Assembly (NCBI RefSeq): GCF_900129395.1
Contig: NZ_FQVP01000003.1
Coordinates: 124,001-188,000 of the forward strand
DNA from: Pseudosulfitobacter pseudonitzschiae
Lineage (GTDB): Bacteria > Pseudomonadota > Alphaproteobacteria > Rhodobacterales > Rhodobacteraceae
Length of the DNA: 64,000 bases
Reading direction: 5' to 3'
The first letter of the stretch is position 1. Each line of letters opens with the position of its first letter. Of the stretch, positions 8,326-17,733 are shown piece after piece. The notes below the pieces were generated by a model. It searched no databases, had not been told where the DNA came from, and saw only the letters and a program-made list of their open reading frames with translations. The position numbers and the translations under genes are program-made.

Positions 8326-8715
8326 TCAATCCTTGGATTCAACAGGTCCGCCCATTTTCACCCATTCCGAGAAACCGTTCTTGAGGTGGGCTGCCTTGAA
8401 TCCCATGTCATTTAACGTATCGACCGAAATCGCCGACCGCCAACCCGAAGCGCAGTGGAACACGAATTTGCGATCCTCGGCGAAGATATCCTTGAAGTAG
8501 GGGCTGTCGGGGTCGACCCAGAATTCCAGCATGCCGCGCGGGCAGTGAAAGCTGCCGGGGATAAAGCCGGTGCGCTCGCGTTCGCGCGGGTCGCGCAGGT
8601 CGACGATTTGCACGTTCGGGTCATCGACCATGGCAATCAGGTCGGCGGTTTCGATTTCCTCGATGCGGGCGCGGGCGTCGGCGACCATCTGGGCGCTGGA
8701 TTTCTTGAGAGCCAT
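8326..8715 (-). CDS. Rhodanese-like domain protein
   Basis: 129 residues; start chosen at the ATG preceded by AAAGGACA, 12 bases after the stop of the transglycosylase gene. Single rhodanese domain with the substrate-binding VDLRDPRERERTGFIPGS stretch and the active-site loop HCASGWRS, whose Cys would carry the persulfide. Stand-alone rhodaneses transfer sulfane sulfur; the acceptor is not known here. It probably shares a transcript with the upstream lytic transglycosylase. Confidence 0.9.
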   Translation of the reverse strand: MALKKSSAQMVADARARIEEIETADLIAMVDDPNVQIVDLRDPRERERTGFIPGSFHCPRGMLEFWVDPDSPYFKDIFAEDRKFVFHCASGWRSAISVDTLNDMGFKAAHLKNGFSEWVKMGGPVESKD

Positions 8716-8726
8716 GGCGGTGTCCT

Positions 8727-9890
8727 TTACAGTTGGTTCAGCAGCTCGGGCGTTGGCCATGCGTCGGCGGGCAGGCCCAGACGTTTCTGCTCGGCCTGTA
8801 CGGCGGTGCGGGTGCCCGACCCCAGAATGCCGTCAATCTTGCCCACGTCATAGCCCTTGTCTGACAGACGCTGTTGCAACTGTTTCATCTGGTTGCTGTC
8901 CAGTCCGGCATCGGGGTTGCCCGCATCATAGACGGGTGCGCCGCCCAGCCGGGTGGCGAAATAAGCGGCTGTCAGCACGTAGGTAAACGACTGGTTCCAT
9001 TCGAAATAGACGTTGAAGTTGGGATAGGCGAGGAAGGCCGGGCCCTTGTGGCCCTGCGGCAGGATCAGCGACGCAGGCAGGTCGGCCAGTGTGCCGTTGC
9101 GTGCCTCGACGCCAAGCGCCTGCCAGTCTGCCGTCGATTTCACCGTTTCCAGCCCGCTTTGCGACCAGTCCATAGAGGCCGGCACGCTGACCTCTTGCAG
9201 CCATGGCTGTCCGGCCTGCCAGCCCAGGTGTTGCAGCATCTTGCCGCCCGAGGTCAGCGCGTCGGGGGCGGATGTTTTCAGGCTGACATGGCCGTCGCCG
9301 TCGGCATCGACACCGTTTTCGATGATGTCCATGGGCAGCATCTGGACCATGCCGATCTCGCCGGCCCATGCGCCCGTGGTGGTGCGCGGGTCAAAGTCGT
9401 CGGCGGCGTGCAGTTGCATCGCGGCCAGCACCTGGGGGCGGAACAGGTCGGGGCGGCGGCAGTCGTGGGCCAGGGTGGCCAGCGCGTTGGCGGTGTTAAA
9501 GTCGCCCTGGAACGCGCCATAGTCCGTCTCGAACGCCCAGAAGGCCAAGAGCACGGTGCGGTCGACGCCATAGGTTGCTTCGATGTTGTCAAAGACGCTG
9601 TCGTATTGCTGGGCAAGTTGTTTTCCCTTGTCCAGCCGCTGCGATGAGATCAGGTGGCGCGAAAACTCGATGAACGGTTTCTGGAACACGCCCTGGGCCT
9701 GATCCGCTTTCAGCACCGCCGGGTCCTGGGTGACGCCGGACAGGAACGCATCGGCAGAGGCGGCGGGGATGCCCATGCTGACCGCTTCGGTTTTCAGCCC
9801 CGCCTTGAAGTCGGCGAAAGAGCCGCCGCATTGGGCAAAGGCGGTCACGGGCAATGTGAGGGCAAGGGCGAGAGAAGCAAAGCGCAGCAT
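8727..9890 (-). CDS. Lytic murein transglycosylase, MltB family, with peptidoglycan-binding domain
   Basis: 387 residues with a signal peptide (cleavage near AFA-QCGG). The catalytic SLT_2/MltB domain spans about 25-320; the expected catalytic Glu lies in WAFETDYGAFQG, followed by IGMVQMLP. The C-terminal PG_binding_1 domain (about 325-385) contains LQQRLSDKGYDVGKIDG. The enzyme cleaves the MurNAc-GlcNAc bond to form 1,6-anhydroMurNAc in the periplasm. It lies upstream of the rhodanese gene. Confidence 0.92.
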   Translation of the reverse strand: MLRFASLALALTLPVTAFAQCGGSFADFKAGLKTEAVSMGIPAASADAFLSGVTQDPAVLKADQAQGVFQKPFIEFSRHLISSQRLDKGKQLAQQYDSVFDNIEATYGVDRTVLLAFWAFETDYGAFQGDFNTANALATLAHDCRRPDLFRPQVLAAMQLHAADDFDPRTTTGAWAGEIGMVQMLPMDIIENGVDADGDGHVSLKTSAPDALTSGGKMLQHLGWQAGQPWLQEVSVPASMDWSQSGLETVKSTADWQALGVEARNGTLADLPASLILPQGHKGPAFLAYPNFNVYFEWNQSFTYVLTAAYFATRLGGAPVYDAGNPDAGLDSNQMKQLQQRLSDKGYDVGKIDGILGSGTRTAVQAEQKRLGLPADAWPTPELLNQL

Positions 9891-9902
9891 GTCGGGTCCA
9901 GT

Positions 9903-10811
9903 TCAGAACAACGAAAGAAGGACCGCAAGGCCCAGAAAAACTCCCCATGTCTTCCACAGTATCGCACAGGCGGCGTCAATGTCTGCCGCTGTCAGCGGCA
10001 CACGTCCGCCTGCGTTGACCCATGCCAGCGGCTGAATCGTGCCGTCGTAGCTGCGCGGACCTGCCAGCGCGATGTTCAGCGCGCGGGCCATGGCGGCCTC
10101 GGGCCAGCCTGCGTTGGGGCTGCGGTGGCGGCGGGCGTCGGCGGTGATGGCCTGCCACTGGTGCAAACCGCCGGACAGCGCCGCGATCATTAGGGCGGTC
10201 AGGCGGGCGGGTATCCAGTTCAGCACATCGTCCAGACGCGCGGCGGCCCAGCCGAAGTGCAGGTATTTGTCGGTGCGGTAGCCGATCATGCTGTCGGCAG
10301 TGTTCACCGCCTTGTAGATCACCAGCCCCGGCAGACCGCCGATCAGGAACCAGAAGGCCGGGGCGATGACCCCGTCGCTGAGGTTTTCGGCAGCACTTTC
10401 GATGGCGGCGCGGGCGGTGGCGCTGGTGTCCATGTCGCGGGTGTCGCGGCTGACGATCATTGCCACGTTGCGGCGTCCCTGTTGCAGCGACATGCGCAGG
10501 CCGTCAGCCACGGCGCCGACATGTTGCACCAGCGACCGCTGTGCCAGCAGGACCGCGGCGGCGATGGTGACGATGACGGGGCCGAACAGGGACAGGCCCG
10601 TACCGATGGCGCCGCCGCCCAGCACCAGCACAGCGACAGCAACGATGCCCCGCCCTTTGCGGTTGGAACCGGTGTTCAGTCGCTGGTCGAGCGCGCTGAC
10701 CGCGCGCCCCATCAGCACCGCAGGATGCGGTAGACGCGCCCACAGCCACTTCGGTTCGCCCAGTGCGGCATCCAGAAGCAAGGCGCACAGCAGCAAGGGG
10801 GCCGTATCCAT
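9903..10811 (-). CDS. cobD: Adenosylcobinamide-phosphate synthase CobD/CbiB
   Basis: 302 residues beginning MDTAPLLLC, an integral membrane protein with four to five helices. It joins adenosylcobyric acid to aminopropanol (phosphate) late in cobalamin synthesis. Family features visible are [22 protein letters not shown] near the N-terminus, [22 protein letters not shown] and [12 protein letters not shown]. The ATG overlaps the stop of cobC (TGATG), so the two are translationally coupled. An open frame continues upstream, but that part lies within cobC. Confidence 0.93.
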   Translation of the reverse strand: MDTAPLLLCALLLDAALGEPKWLWARLPHPAVLMGRAVSALDQRLNTGSNRKGRGIVAVAVLVLGGGAIGTGLSLFGPVIVTIAAAVLLAQRSLVQHVGAVADGLRMSLQQGRRNVAMIVSRDTRDMDTSATARAAIESAAENLSDGVIAPAFWFLIGGLPGLVIYKAVNTADSMIGYRTDKYLHFGWAAARLDDVLNWIPARLTALMIAALSGGLHQWQAITADARRHRSPNAGWPEAAMARALNIALAGPRSYDGTIQPLAWVNAGGRVPLTAADIDAACAILWKTWGVFLGLAVLLSLF

Positions 10812-11740
10812 CAGGCGGCCTCGATCTGTGCCCAGCGGTCGGGGGCGGGCAGGCCAAGGCGCAGCCATGTGTTGGAATAGGGAAAGACGCGGCTCCAAAT
10901 ATGGGCGGCGGCCAGACGGTCGCGCCATGCGGTGGCATCGTCAACATCGTACAGGCGGAACAGGTCGGTGCCGCCCACCACGGTGGCCCCTTTGGCGGTC
11001 ATGATGTCGTCCAGCCGCGTGGCGTCCTGCGCAAGACGCGTGCGGGTCTGAGTGGCCCAGTCCGGGTCTGACAGGGCCGCGGTGCCGGTGGCCAGCGCCA
11101 CGCCGGACACGGGCCATGGCCCCAGCATGGCGCGAAGCGCGCCGATCAGAGCAGGATCGCCAATGGCAAAGCCCAGACGCAGGCCCGCCAGTCCCCAGAA
11201 CTTGCCAAAACTTTTCAGGATCACGGTGCCGGGCCGGGCCGCTTGTGCGATCAGCGAAGCATTGGGCGTGACCTCGCAAAAGCTTTCGTCGATCACCTGC
11301 AGGTCGCCGGTCAGATCCTGCGCCGTCCACAACCGCCCGTCCGGGTTGTTGGGATTGACCAGCACCTGTGCGATACCGCTCAGCCCCACGTCCCAGCCAT
11401 GGGCCTGAAAGGCCGCGGCGTGTTCATTATAGGTTGGCCCCGCGATGGCGACACTGGCCGGATGTGCCAGCCGTGGCATCTGTGCGATCAGGGCTGATGC
11501 GCCGGGGGCGGCCAGCACGTCGGCGGTGTCGGAGACGTTCCAGAACCGGCGCGCGGCAGCTTCCAGTTCAGCGGTGGCGGTGGCATCGGGCAGGGCGGTC
11601 CATGCGGTGACGGGCATGGCAGGCACCGGGTAGGGGACCGGGTTGATTCCCGTCGAAAGGTCCACCCAATCGTCGCGAACGCCGCCAAAGCGGGCCATTG
11701 CCTGATCCAGATCGCCGCCATGATCTCTTTTTTGTGCCAC
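10811..11740 (-). CDS. cobC: Threonine-phosphate decarboxylase-like aminotransferase CobC
   Basis: 309 residues from a GTG at 11740 with AAAGGA 8 bases upstream; this gives the usual N-terminus [20 protein letters not shown]. Fold-type I PLP enzyme: [29 protein letters not shown] and the PLP lysine in [17 protein letters not shown]. CobC/CobD-type enzymes supply the aminopropanol arm of cobalamin. It pairs with cobD downstream; the rest of the B12 pathway is outside the window. No cobalamin riboswitch was seen in the 170-base leader. Confidence 0.9.
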   Translation of the reverse strand: MAQKRDHGGDLDQAMARFGGVRDDWVDLSTGINPVPYPVPAMPVTAWTALPDATATAELEAAARRFWNVSDTADVLAAPGASALIAQMPRLAHPASVAIAGPTYNEHAAAFQAHGWDVGLSGIAQVLVNPNNPDGRLWTAQDLTGDLQVIDESFCEVTPNASLIAQAARPGTVILKSFGKFWGLAGLRLGFAIGDPALIGALRAMLGPWPVSGVALATGTAALSDPDWATQTRTRLAQDATRLDDIMTAKGATVVGGTDLFRLYDVDDATAWRDRLAAAHIWSRVFPYSNTWLRLGLPAPDRWAQIEAA

Positions 11741-11854
11741 GCAGATGTCCTTTGCCGCGATTTTGTCGAATATTGCCCTATTCACACCGTGCGATTGGCG
11801 GAAACAAGCCGTTTTAGGCGCGTTTTCCGACTTGTTAGGAATTGAACGAAGCAA

Positions 11855-11870
11855 TTAACCCTTTGTTAAC
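11855..11870 (+). promoter_or_regulatory. Candidate CtrA-binding site
   Basis: TTAA-N7-TTAAC, a full match to the alphaproteobacterial CtrA consensus, ending 46 bases before the receiver gene at 11917. It is the only such full site I found in the intergenic parts of the window. On the other side it is 115 bases from the cobC start. Confidence 0.55.
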
Positions 11871-11916
11871 ACTTTGGGCAGACTGCTTGAGATAGGGCTG
11901 AGCGCAGACGAGGGCC

Positions 11917-12300
11917 ATGAAGCTGATGAATGTGCTGATCGTAGAGAGTGAGCCTGCGCTGGCTGATCTCTGGCGCAAGCACCTGGAACGTTCCGGAATG
12001 GCGGTGCGGGTGGCGACCACGCAAGAGGACGCCATCCGGCAGATTGTCGAGGATGAACCGGGGATCATTATCCTGGACCTGGTGCAGGTCGAGGGCAGCG
12101 CGCTGGCCGTTTCGGACTTTGCCAGCTATCGTTGCCCCCAGGCGCAGGTCATCTTTGTCACCAACACATCGTTCTTTTCCGACGGGTCGATCTTTGCCCA
12201 CGCCCAGAACGCCTGTGCCTTTGTGCAAAGCGGGACGCCGCCAGAAGACCTGGCGGCGATGGTCGAACATTATTGCCGGCGGCGCCCCAAGACTGCCTGA
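11917..12300 (+). CDS. Stand-alone receiver-domain response regulator
   Basis: 127 residues, one CheY-like receiver domain and no output domain. The phosphoacceptor is Asp54 in IILDL. The acidic pocket near the N-terminus is Glu10/Glu12 (IVESEP) rather than the usual Asp pair, and the conserved Lys before Pro in the fifth loop is replaced (FVQSGTP). Altered pockets of this kind suggest modified phosphorylation chemistry or a non-phosphorylated signal. A CtrA-type box lies just upstream, so it may act in a cell-cycle or motility phosphorelay. It converges on the next gene with 2 bases between them. Confidence 0.85.
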   Translation: MKLMNVLIVESEPALADLWRKHLERSGMAVRVATTQEDAIRQIVEDEPGIIILDLVQVEGSALAVSDFASYRCPQAQVIFVTNTSFFSDGSIFAHAQNACAFVQSGTPPEDLAAMVEHYCRRRPKTA

Positions 12301-12302
12301 CC

Positions 12303-13277
12303 TCAGCCGCGCCCGTGTGGCGCGTTGAAATCGGGGTCGGGGTTGATCGGGATGATCCGGTTCGGATTGATGTTGTCGTGGCTGTAGTAATAGTGATGCA
12401 CGATGTGGTCGAAGTTGACCGTTTCAGCCACGCCATCCCATTGATACAGCTCGCGCGTATAGGCCCACAGGTTGGGATAGTCGGTAATCCGCGCGCGGTT
12501 GCACTTGAAGTGGGTGTGATAAACCTTGTCAAAGCGCACCAGCGTGGTGAACAGCCGCCAGTCGGCCTCGGTGATCTGGTCGCCCATCAGGTAGCGGTTC
12601 CGGCTCAGGCGGTCCTCAAGCCAGTCCAGCGTGTCGAACAGCGGGTGCACCGCCTCGTCATATGCCTTTTGCGAGGTGGCAAAGCCAGATTTGTAAACGC
12701 CGTTGTTCAGCGTGTCGTAGATGCGGTCGTTCACCGGTGCGATGGCGTCGCGCAGCTCTTGCGGCCAATAGTCGTCGGTGTTGCCCGTGATGTCGTTGAA
12801 TGCGCTGTTGAGCATGCGAATGATCTCTGCGCTTTCGTTGTTCACGATGGTTTCGCGCTGTTTGTCCCAGAGGATCGGCACGGTCACACGCCCCGTGAAG
12901 GTCGGGTTGGCGCGGGTGTAAATGTCGCGGGCAAAGGGCAGGTCGAACAGCCTGTCGCCGGTGGCCCCGTCATAATCGGTGTCAAAGGTCCAGCCGTCGC
13001 CCAGCATTTCGGGGTGAACGACCGACAGGCCGATGTGATCTGTCAGCCCCTTGAGGCTGCGAAAGATCAATGCGCGGTGGGCCCAGGGGCAGGCGTAGGA
13101 CACATAGAGATGGTAGCGCCCCGATTCGGCGGCAAACCCGTCTTCGCCGGAAGGGCCCGCTGATCCGTCCGCGGTGATCCAGTTGCGGAACTTCGACTCA
13201 GAGCGTTCGAACTTGCCGCCCGAAGAGTCCGTGTCATACCATTTGTCCTGCCATTTGCCGTCTACGAGCAATCCCAT
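12303..13277 (-). CDS. Glutathionyl-hydroquinone reductase (GST family, YqjG/PcpF type)
   Basis: 324 residues, the usual length. The thioredoxin-like N-terminal part contains the catalytic Cys in YVSYACPWAHRAL; the VPILWDK and NNESAEIIRML motifs bind glutathione. The helical C-terminal domain has LFDTLDWLEDRLS and GDQITEADWRLFTTLVRFD. Xi-class GSTs remove glutathione from glutathionyl-hydroquinones in the cytoplasm. Strong call from the ACPWAHR motif and overall pattern. Confidence 0.92.
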   Translation of the reverse strand: MGLLVDGKWQDKWYDTDSSGGKFERSESKFRNWITADGSAGPSGEDGFAAESGRYHLYVSYACPWAHRALIFRSLKGLTDHIGLSVVHPEMLGDGWTFDTDYDGATGDRLFDLPFARDIYTRANPTFTGRVTVPILWDKQRETIVNNESAEIIRMLNSAFNDITGNTDDYWPQELRDAIAPVNDRIYDTLNNGVYKSGFATSQKAYDEAVHPLFDTLDWLEDRLSRNRYLMGDQITEADWRLFTTLVRFDKVYHTHFKCNRARITDYPNLWAYTRELYQWDGVAETVNFDHIVHHYYYSHDNINPNRIIPINPDPDFNAPHGRG

Positions 13278-13473
13278 GCGTCATCTCCCTTTCTGCTTGG
13301 GACATACCTAGGGCGCAGGGGGGCAAAGGCACAGCGGTGCCACCGCGCAGGTCCCCTGCGCAGGTGCACATTTCTGCAACAGCCGCAGCGCAGCAATTTG
13401 GAATTCATCAGAAATTCACTTGAAGCGGGGTAAAGAAGCGCCAAGTTTCAATGCGACAGCACTGGGGACGATC

Positions 13474-13839
13474 ATGACGACATTTCTGCCCAAAGAAGTA
13501 CAAGCCGGTCTGGACAGCGCCCGTTTGAACGGACTGAAAAAGGCGTCGCGCCTGCGTGTGAACATCGACGGGGTGACGTATCCCGTGCTGCGCATGTGGA
13601 AAACCGGGTTTTCGGTGGAGGCGTCCACCGCGCCCTATCTGCGCGGCTATGTCGATCTGTACGATGGCGCCATTCACCTGTTTCAGTGCCTGATTGTTGC
13701 CTCGGACGAAGAGGCGGGCGAGATGAACTATGAGTTCAAGCGCGCGACTGCGGTTGCGGACAAACCTGCGCTGGACTTTGAAAAATCGCCGGACGCGCCT
13801 GTGGCCCTGCTGTCGGATCGGCCTGCCGCCGAGATGTAA
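13474..13839 (+). CDS. Conserved hypothetical protein
   Basis: 121 residues starting MTTFLPKEVQAGL, with GGGGA upstream of the ATG. Basic N-terminal part (ARLNGLKKASRLRVN), then a beta-rich core with GFSVEASTAPYLRGYVDLYDG and QCLIVASDEE. The RLRVN...GFSV pattern faintly recalls PilZ-type domains, but the RxxxR and (D/N)xSxxG signature is not intact. I recognise this as a small protein typical of Rhodobacterales, without a known function. It stands alone, upstream of the MATE gene by about 210 bases. Confidence 0.75.
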   Translation: MTTFLPKEVQAGLDSARLNGLKKASRLRVNIDGVTYPVLRMWKTGFSVEASTAPYLRGYVDLYDGAIHLFQCLIVASDEEAGEMNYEFKRATAVADKPALDFEKSPDAPVALLSDRPAAEM

Positions 13840-14052
13840 ATTGCGTCACGCTTGACGACCTTTCGGGCCGCGTGTAATCGCGTTGCATGGGCCCGACCCC
13901 TGCCGCTCGCATGGATGGTGAAGTTCGGGAACCGGCATCTGGTCCCTTTCTTGGTACACATGCGGTCCGACGGCAACGCGAGCCCCTTCCCGATACCGCA
14001 TCTGAGACCGAAAGAGGCTTTGGATGTTTTATCTGTCCTTTGCGGGTGCGCC

Positions 14053-15381
14053 ATGAGCGATGCGCCCGTTTTCAATATGTTTACCAGCGGCCCGTTGTTG
14101 CCGCTGTTTTTGCGCACTGCGGCACCCATCATTCTGGTGATGGGGGTCAACGGTGCCTTTGCTGTTGTCGATGCCTATTTCCTGGGTGTCTATGTGGGCG
14201 CGCGGGCGGTGATTGCCGTGACGCTGATGTTCCCGCTGTACATGATGCTGGTGGCGCTTTCGACGCTGGTGTCGAACGGGTTTTCCGCCCTGTACGCGCA
14301 GGCGCTGGGCGCGGGCGATGGTCCGCGGGCGCACGCGTTGCTGGGCAGTGCGCTGCAACTGGCGCTGGTGGTCAGTTTTGTTCTGATGGGACTGTTCGTG
14401 CTGTTTGGCGCGCCCATGGCGATACGTGTGGCGGCGGGGGATGTCGGATTGGCGGACACCGGGCATTTGTATCTGGCGATACTGGTATTCGGGTCGCCGC
14501 TGGGGTTCCTGGTGGCGATTGGCGTCGATGCGCTGCGGGCGCAGGGGCGCATGGGGCCGATGGCGGCGATCATGCTGATGGCGGCGGTGCTGAACATCGG
14601 CTTTGACGCGCTGCTGGTGGTGGGACTGGGCCAAGGGGTGGCGGGGTCGGCCATTGGCACGTTGCTCTCGCAGCTTTGCGCGGGGCTGGCGGTTATCGCG
14701 GTGCGGCGTGGGCAGCCGCGTCCTGTGGTGTGGCCCATGCGGCCCGCGCATTGGGGGCGGTTGCTGGCCTTGGGCGCGCCCTCAAGTCTTGGGTATGTCG
14801 GTCTGTCGTTGTCGGCGGCTGTGACCTTGGTTGCGATCCAGCTTTGGGGTGGGGCGCAGTTCAATGCGATTGCGGGGGCCTTTGGCATTATCTCGCGGTT
14901 GATGACCTTTGCGTTTCTGCCGCTGTTGGGATTGTCGATGGCGTTCCAGACGATCACGGCGAATGTTTACGGCGCAGGGCAGGACGCGCGGGTGCGGGCC
15001 GCCCTGCGCGTGGCGGTCGGCATTGGCCTGGCTTACGGGCTGTGCGTGCAGGTGGTGTACCTGCTGGGCGCGCCACGGTTGGGCGCGGTGTTTGTCGATG
15101 ATCCGCAGATCGTGGCGCAGGTGGCGCGCATTCTGCCGATCACGACTGCAACGATGTTCATGTTCGGGCCGCTGATGATGGTGGCGACGCATTTCCAGGC
15201 CATCGGAGACGCGCCGCGTGCGGGACTGTTGGGCCTGTCGCGCACCTATCTGTTCGGGCTGCCGCTGACGCTGTTGTTGCCGCTGATCTGGGGCGAGGTC
15301 GGGATATGGCTGGCAGGTCCGGTGGCCGAGTGTCTGGTGCTGGGGCTGACGGTGTCGGTGCTGTGGCGCAGGCGCGGGTGA
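14053..15381 (+). CDS. MATE family efflux transporter
   Basis: 442 residues from the ATG giving MSDAPVFNMFTSGP. Twelve hydrophobic segments in two similar halves, with the characteristic openings LLPLFLRTAAPIILVMGVNG and LLALGAPSSLG. MATE proteins export cationic drugs or metabolites in exchange for Na+ or H+. The frame is open upstream to 13852, but that stretch lacks membrane character. Substrate unknown. Confidence 0.9.
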   Translation: MSDAPVFNMFTSGPLLPLFLRTAAPIILVMGVNGAFAVVDAYFLGVYVGARAVIAVTLMFPLYMMLVALSTLVSNGFSALYAQALGAGDGPRAHALLGSALQLALVVSFVLMGLFVLFGAPMAIRVAAGDVGLADTGHLYLAILVFGSPLGFLVAIGVDALRAQGRMGPMAAIMLMAAVLNIGFDALLVVGLGQGVAGSAIGTLLSQLCAGLAVIAVRRGQPRPVVWPMRPAHWGRLLALGAPSSLGYVGLSLSAAVTLVAIQLWGGAQFNAIAGAFGIISRLMTFAFLPLLGLSMAFQTITANVYGAGQDARVRAALRVAVGIGLAYGLCVQVVYLLGAPRLGAVFVDDPQIVAQVARILPITTATMFMFGPLMMVATHFQAIGDAPRAGLLGLSRTYLFGLPLTLLLPLIWGEVGIWLAGPVAECLVLGLTVSVLWRRRG

Positions 15382-15385
15382 AACG

Positions 15386-15414
15386 AAAAAGGTCGGGCTG
15401 TTGCGGCCCGACCT
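15386..15414 (-). terminator. Rho-independent terminator of the PatB-like gene
   Basis: Perfect 9-base stem AGGTCGGGC / GCCCGACCT with a 7-base loop. On the minus strand it is followed by TTTTTCGTTT. It is 24 bases beyond the stop codon at 15439. Confidence 0.85.
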
Positions 15415-15438
15415 GTCACGACGCCCCGGGTGCGCGGA

Positions 15439-16608
15439 TTACTGCAAGTCGCCGAACGCTTTTGTCAGACGCGCGACTGCTTCTTCGACGCGGCTGCGCT
15501 GGGTGGCGATGTTAAAGCGCATGAACGTCTCGCCGCCCTTGCCGAAGGTCGGGCCGTAGTTGGCGGCAATCTGCGCGTCTTTTTCGATGCGGCGGGTGAC
15601 TTCCTCGCGGCTCATGCCGGTGCCTGCGAAGTCGACCCAGCTGAGGTATGTCGCCTGCAACGGCATCGCTTTCAGCCCCGGGATCGCGTTGACGCCGGCG
15701 TCGAAAATCCGGGCGTTGCCCGCGATGTATTCCATCACGTCATCGACCCATTGCGCCCCTTCGGGCGAATAGGCCGCGGTTGCCATGAACAGGCCAAAAG
15801 CGTTGGGCGACAGCCCCAGCGCGCCCATGCGTTTGGCAAATTTCGCGCGCAGGGTCTCGTCCTGAATGATGACGTTGCCCACGTGGGCGCCCGCGATGGA
15901 GAAGGTTTTGGTCGTGGCCGACATCATCACCAGACGGTCGGTGACGCCTTCGATCTTGGCCATCGGGATGTGGGTGTTGCCGGGCATCACCAGATCGTGG
16001 TGAATTTCGTCCGAAACGATGATCAGGTCGTGCCGCTTGGCAAAGGCTGCGACGCCTTCCAGCTCGGCTTTGGTCCAAACGCGGCCACCGGGGTTGTGCG
16101 GGCTGCACAGGATCAGCAGTTTTTCGCTGCCGTCCATCTGCGCGTCCCATGCGTCGAAATCCAGTTCGTACCGCCCGTCGTTCAGGGCCATCTGGCATTC
16201 AACCACGCGCCGGTCGGCGGCATTGATGACGCGGGCAAAGGCATGGTAGATCGGCGTGAACATCACCACACCATCGCCGGGCTGGGTATAGGCGTCGACG
16301 CACATGGCGGCACCGTTCACCAACCCGTGGGTGGTAAAGATCCACTCGGGCTGGATGTCCCAGCCGTGGCGTTCTTTCATCCACCACTGGATTGCCGCGT
16401 GGTATTCGCTGTCGTCCCCGAAATAGCCGAACATGCCGTGATCGACCCGCGCCTGTAGCGCATCGAGAACACATTGGGGCGGTTTGAAATCCATGTCCGC
16501 CACCCACATCGCCAGCCCGTCGTCGGCAGAGACACCATAGAGCTTGTCCATCATGTCCCATTTTGCGCAATGGGTGCCGCGGCGGTCTACGATGTCGTCA
16601 AAGCTCAT
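15439..16608 (-). CDS. PatB/MalY-type cystathionine beta-lyase (PLP aminotransferase family)
   Basis: 389 residues from the ATG preceded by GGAGAG. Fold-type I PLP enzyme with MWVADMDFKPP near the N-terminus (a MalY/PatB hallmark), GYFGDDSEY, SPHNPGGRVW, SDEIHHDLV and the PLP lysine in SATTKTFSIAG. These enzymes cleave C-S bonds in cystathionine or cysteine conjugates; some related proteins are regulators or aminotransferases, so the physiological substrate remains open. Divergent from the deformylase operon with a 100-base gap. Confidence 0.88.
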   Translation of the reverse strand: MSFDDIVDRRGTHCAKWDMMDKLYGVSADDGLAMWVADMDFKPPQCVLDALQARVDHGMFGYFGDDSEYHAAIQWWMKERHGWDIQPEWIFTTHGLVNGAAMCVDAYTQPGDGVVMFTPIYHAFARVINAADRRVVECQMALNDGRYELDFDAWDAQMDGSEKLLILCSPHNPGGRVWTKAELEGVAAFAKRHDLIIVSDEIHHDLVMPGNTHIPMAKIEGVTDRLVMMSATTKTFSIAGAHVGNVIIQDETLRAKFAKRMGALGLSPNAFGLFMATAAYSPEGAQWVDDVMEYIAGNARIFDAGVNAIPGLKAMPLQATYLSWVDFAGTGMSREEVTRRIEKDAQIAANYGPTFGKGGETFMRFNIATQRSRVEEAVARLTKAFGDLQ

Positions 16609-16708
16609 GTGGCTCTCTCCTGTGATTTGCGACCGTATTGCTAACGCGCTGACAGTCAGGCGCAAGGGGCCGTTGCACCGCCGCCCGTGTTGTCCTACAT
16701 GACCTGCC

Positions 16709-17233
16709 ATGAAACGCCCGATCCTGTTGCACCCCGACCCCCGGCTCAAGAAGCTGTGCACGCCCGTCACCGACATGACGGACGAATTGCGCAGCCTTGG
16801 CGATGATATGCTGGCCACTATGTACGATGCGCCGGGCATCGGACTCGCAGCACCCCAGGTGGGGGTGCTGGAGCGGTTGATCGTGCTGGATTGCGTCAAG
16901 GCCGAGGGTGAGGCGCCCCGTCCGTTGATCATGTTCAATCCCGAAATCATTGCGTCCTCGGAAGAGACGAACGTCTATGAAGAGGGCTGTCTGTCGATCC
17001 CCGAGCATTTCGCCGACGTGACTCGCCCCGCCGAGGTGCAGGTGCGCTGGATCGACCGGGACGGCAAGGAACACACGGAAGAAATGGGCGGGCTGTGGGC
17101 CACTTGCGTGCAGCACGAGATCGACCATTTGGACGGTAAGTTGTTCATCGACTATCTCAAGCCGCTGCGGCGGCAGATGATCACGCGCAAGATGACCAAG
17201 CTGAAGCGCGAACTGGCCCGCGAGAAATCATGA
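16709..17233 (+). CDS. def: Peptide deformylase (canonical copy)
   Basis: 174 residues. Removes the N-formyl group from nascent proteins. All three metal/active-site motifs are intact: GIGLAAPQ (43-50), EGCLSIPE with Cys94, and QHEIDHLDG with His136, Glu137 and His140. First of three tandem paralogues leading into fmt; its last codons overlap the next start by 4 bases (ATGA). Confidence 0.97.
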   Translation: MKRPILLHPDPRLKKLCTPVTDMTDELRSLGDDMLATMYDAPGIGLAAPQVGVLERLIVLDCVKAEGEAPRPLIMFNPEIIASSEETNVYEEGCLSIPEHFADVTRPAEVQVRWIDRDGKEHTEEMGGLWATCVQHEIDHLDGKLFIDYLKPLRRQMITRKMTKLKRELAREKS

Positions 17234-17733
17234 GCATCCGCCCGATCCTGACCTGGCCGGACGCGCGCCTGACCCAGCCTTGCGCTGAGGTGGGCGAGGT
17301 GACCGCGCAGGTTCAGATACTGGCGGCGGATATGCTGGAAACCATGTACGCGGCCCCCGGGCGCGGGCTGGCCGGGCCGCAGATTGGCGAGATGTTGCGG
17401 ATTTTCGTGATGGACACCGCCTGGAAAGACGGCGCGCCCGATCCGTTGGTGTGTATCGACCCGCAGATTGATGTGCTGGACGACACCCCTGTGGAGAATG
17501 ATGAAGGATGCCTGTCGATTCCCGGCGTGTCGGCCCGTGTGGCGCGCCCTGCGAGTGTACGGCTGCACTATACCGGTCTTGACGGCGCGCGGCATTCTCG
17601 TGACCTGACCGGATTTGACGCGGTGTGTGCGCAGCATGAGTATGACCATCTGGACGGGGTGCTGACCTTTGACCGTCTCGACGCGGATGCCCGCGCGGCC
17701 TTGCTGGCCGACTATGACGCGGCCGCCACATGA
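17230..17733 (+). CDS. Peptide deformylase paralogue 2, probably active
   Basis: 167 residues, collinear with the first copy. The metal ligands Cys94 (EGCLSIPG), His136 and His140 and the catalytic Glu137 (QHEYDHLDG) are all present. Motif 1 is altered to GRGLAGPQ (44-51) instead of GxGLAAPQ, which may change substrate fit. The C-terminus lacks the basic helix of the first copy. Overlaps its neighbours by 4 bases on both sides, so it is part of one transcript. An active enzyme with changed specificity is the likely reading; activity is not proven by sequence. Confidence 0.9.
   Translation: MSIRPILTWPDARLTQPCAEVGEVTAQVQILAADMLETMYAAPGRGLAGPQIGEMLRIFVMDTAWKDGAPDPLVCIDPQIDVLDDTPVENDEGCLSIPGVSARVARPASVRLHYTGLDGARHSRDLTGFDAVCAQHEYDHLDGVLTFDRLDADARAALLADYDAAAT

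Noticed and set aside
11741-11916. Possible cobalamin riboswitch before cobC
   Set aside because: No B12-box sequence or large paired structure was seen and the leader is short.
13852-14052. Upstream extension of the MATE frame
   Set aside because: The added residues are not membrane-like and the ATG at 14053 gives a standard MATE N-terminus.
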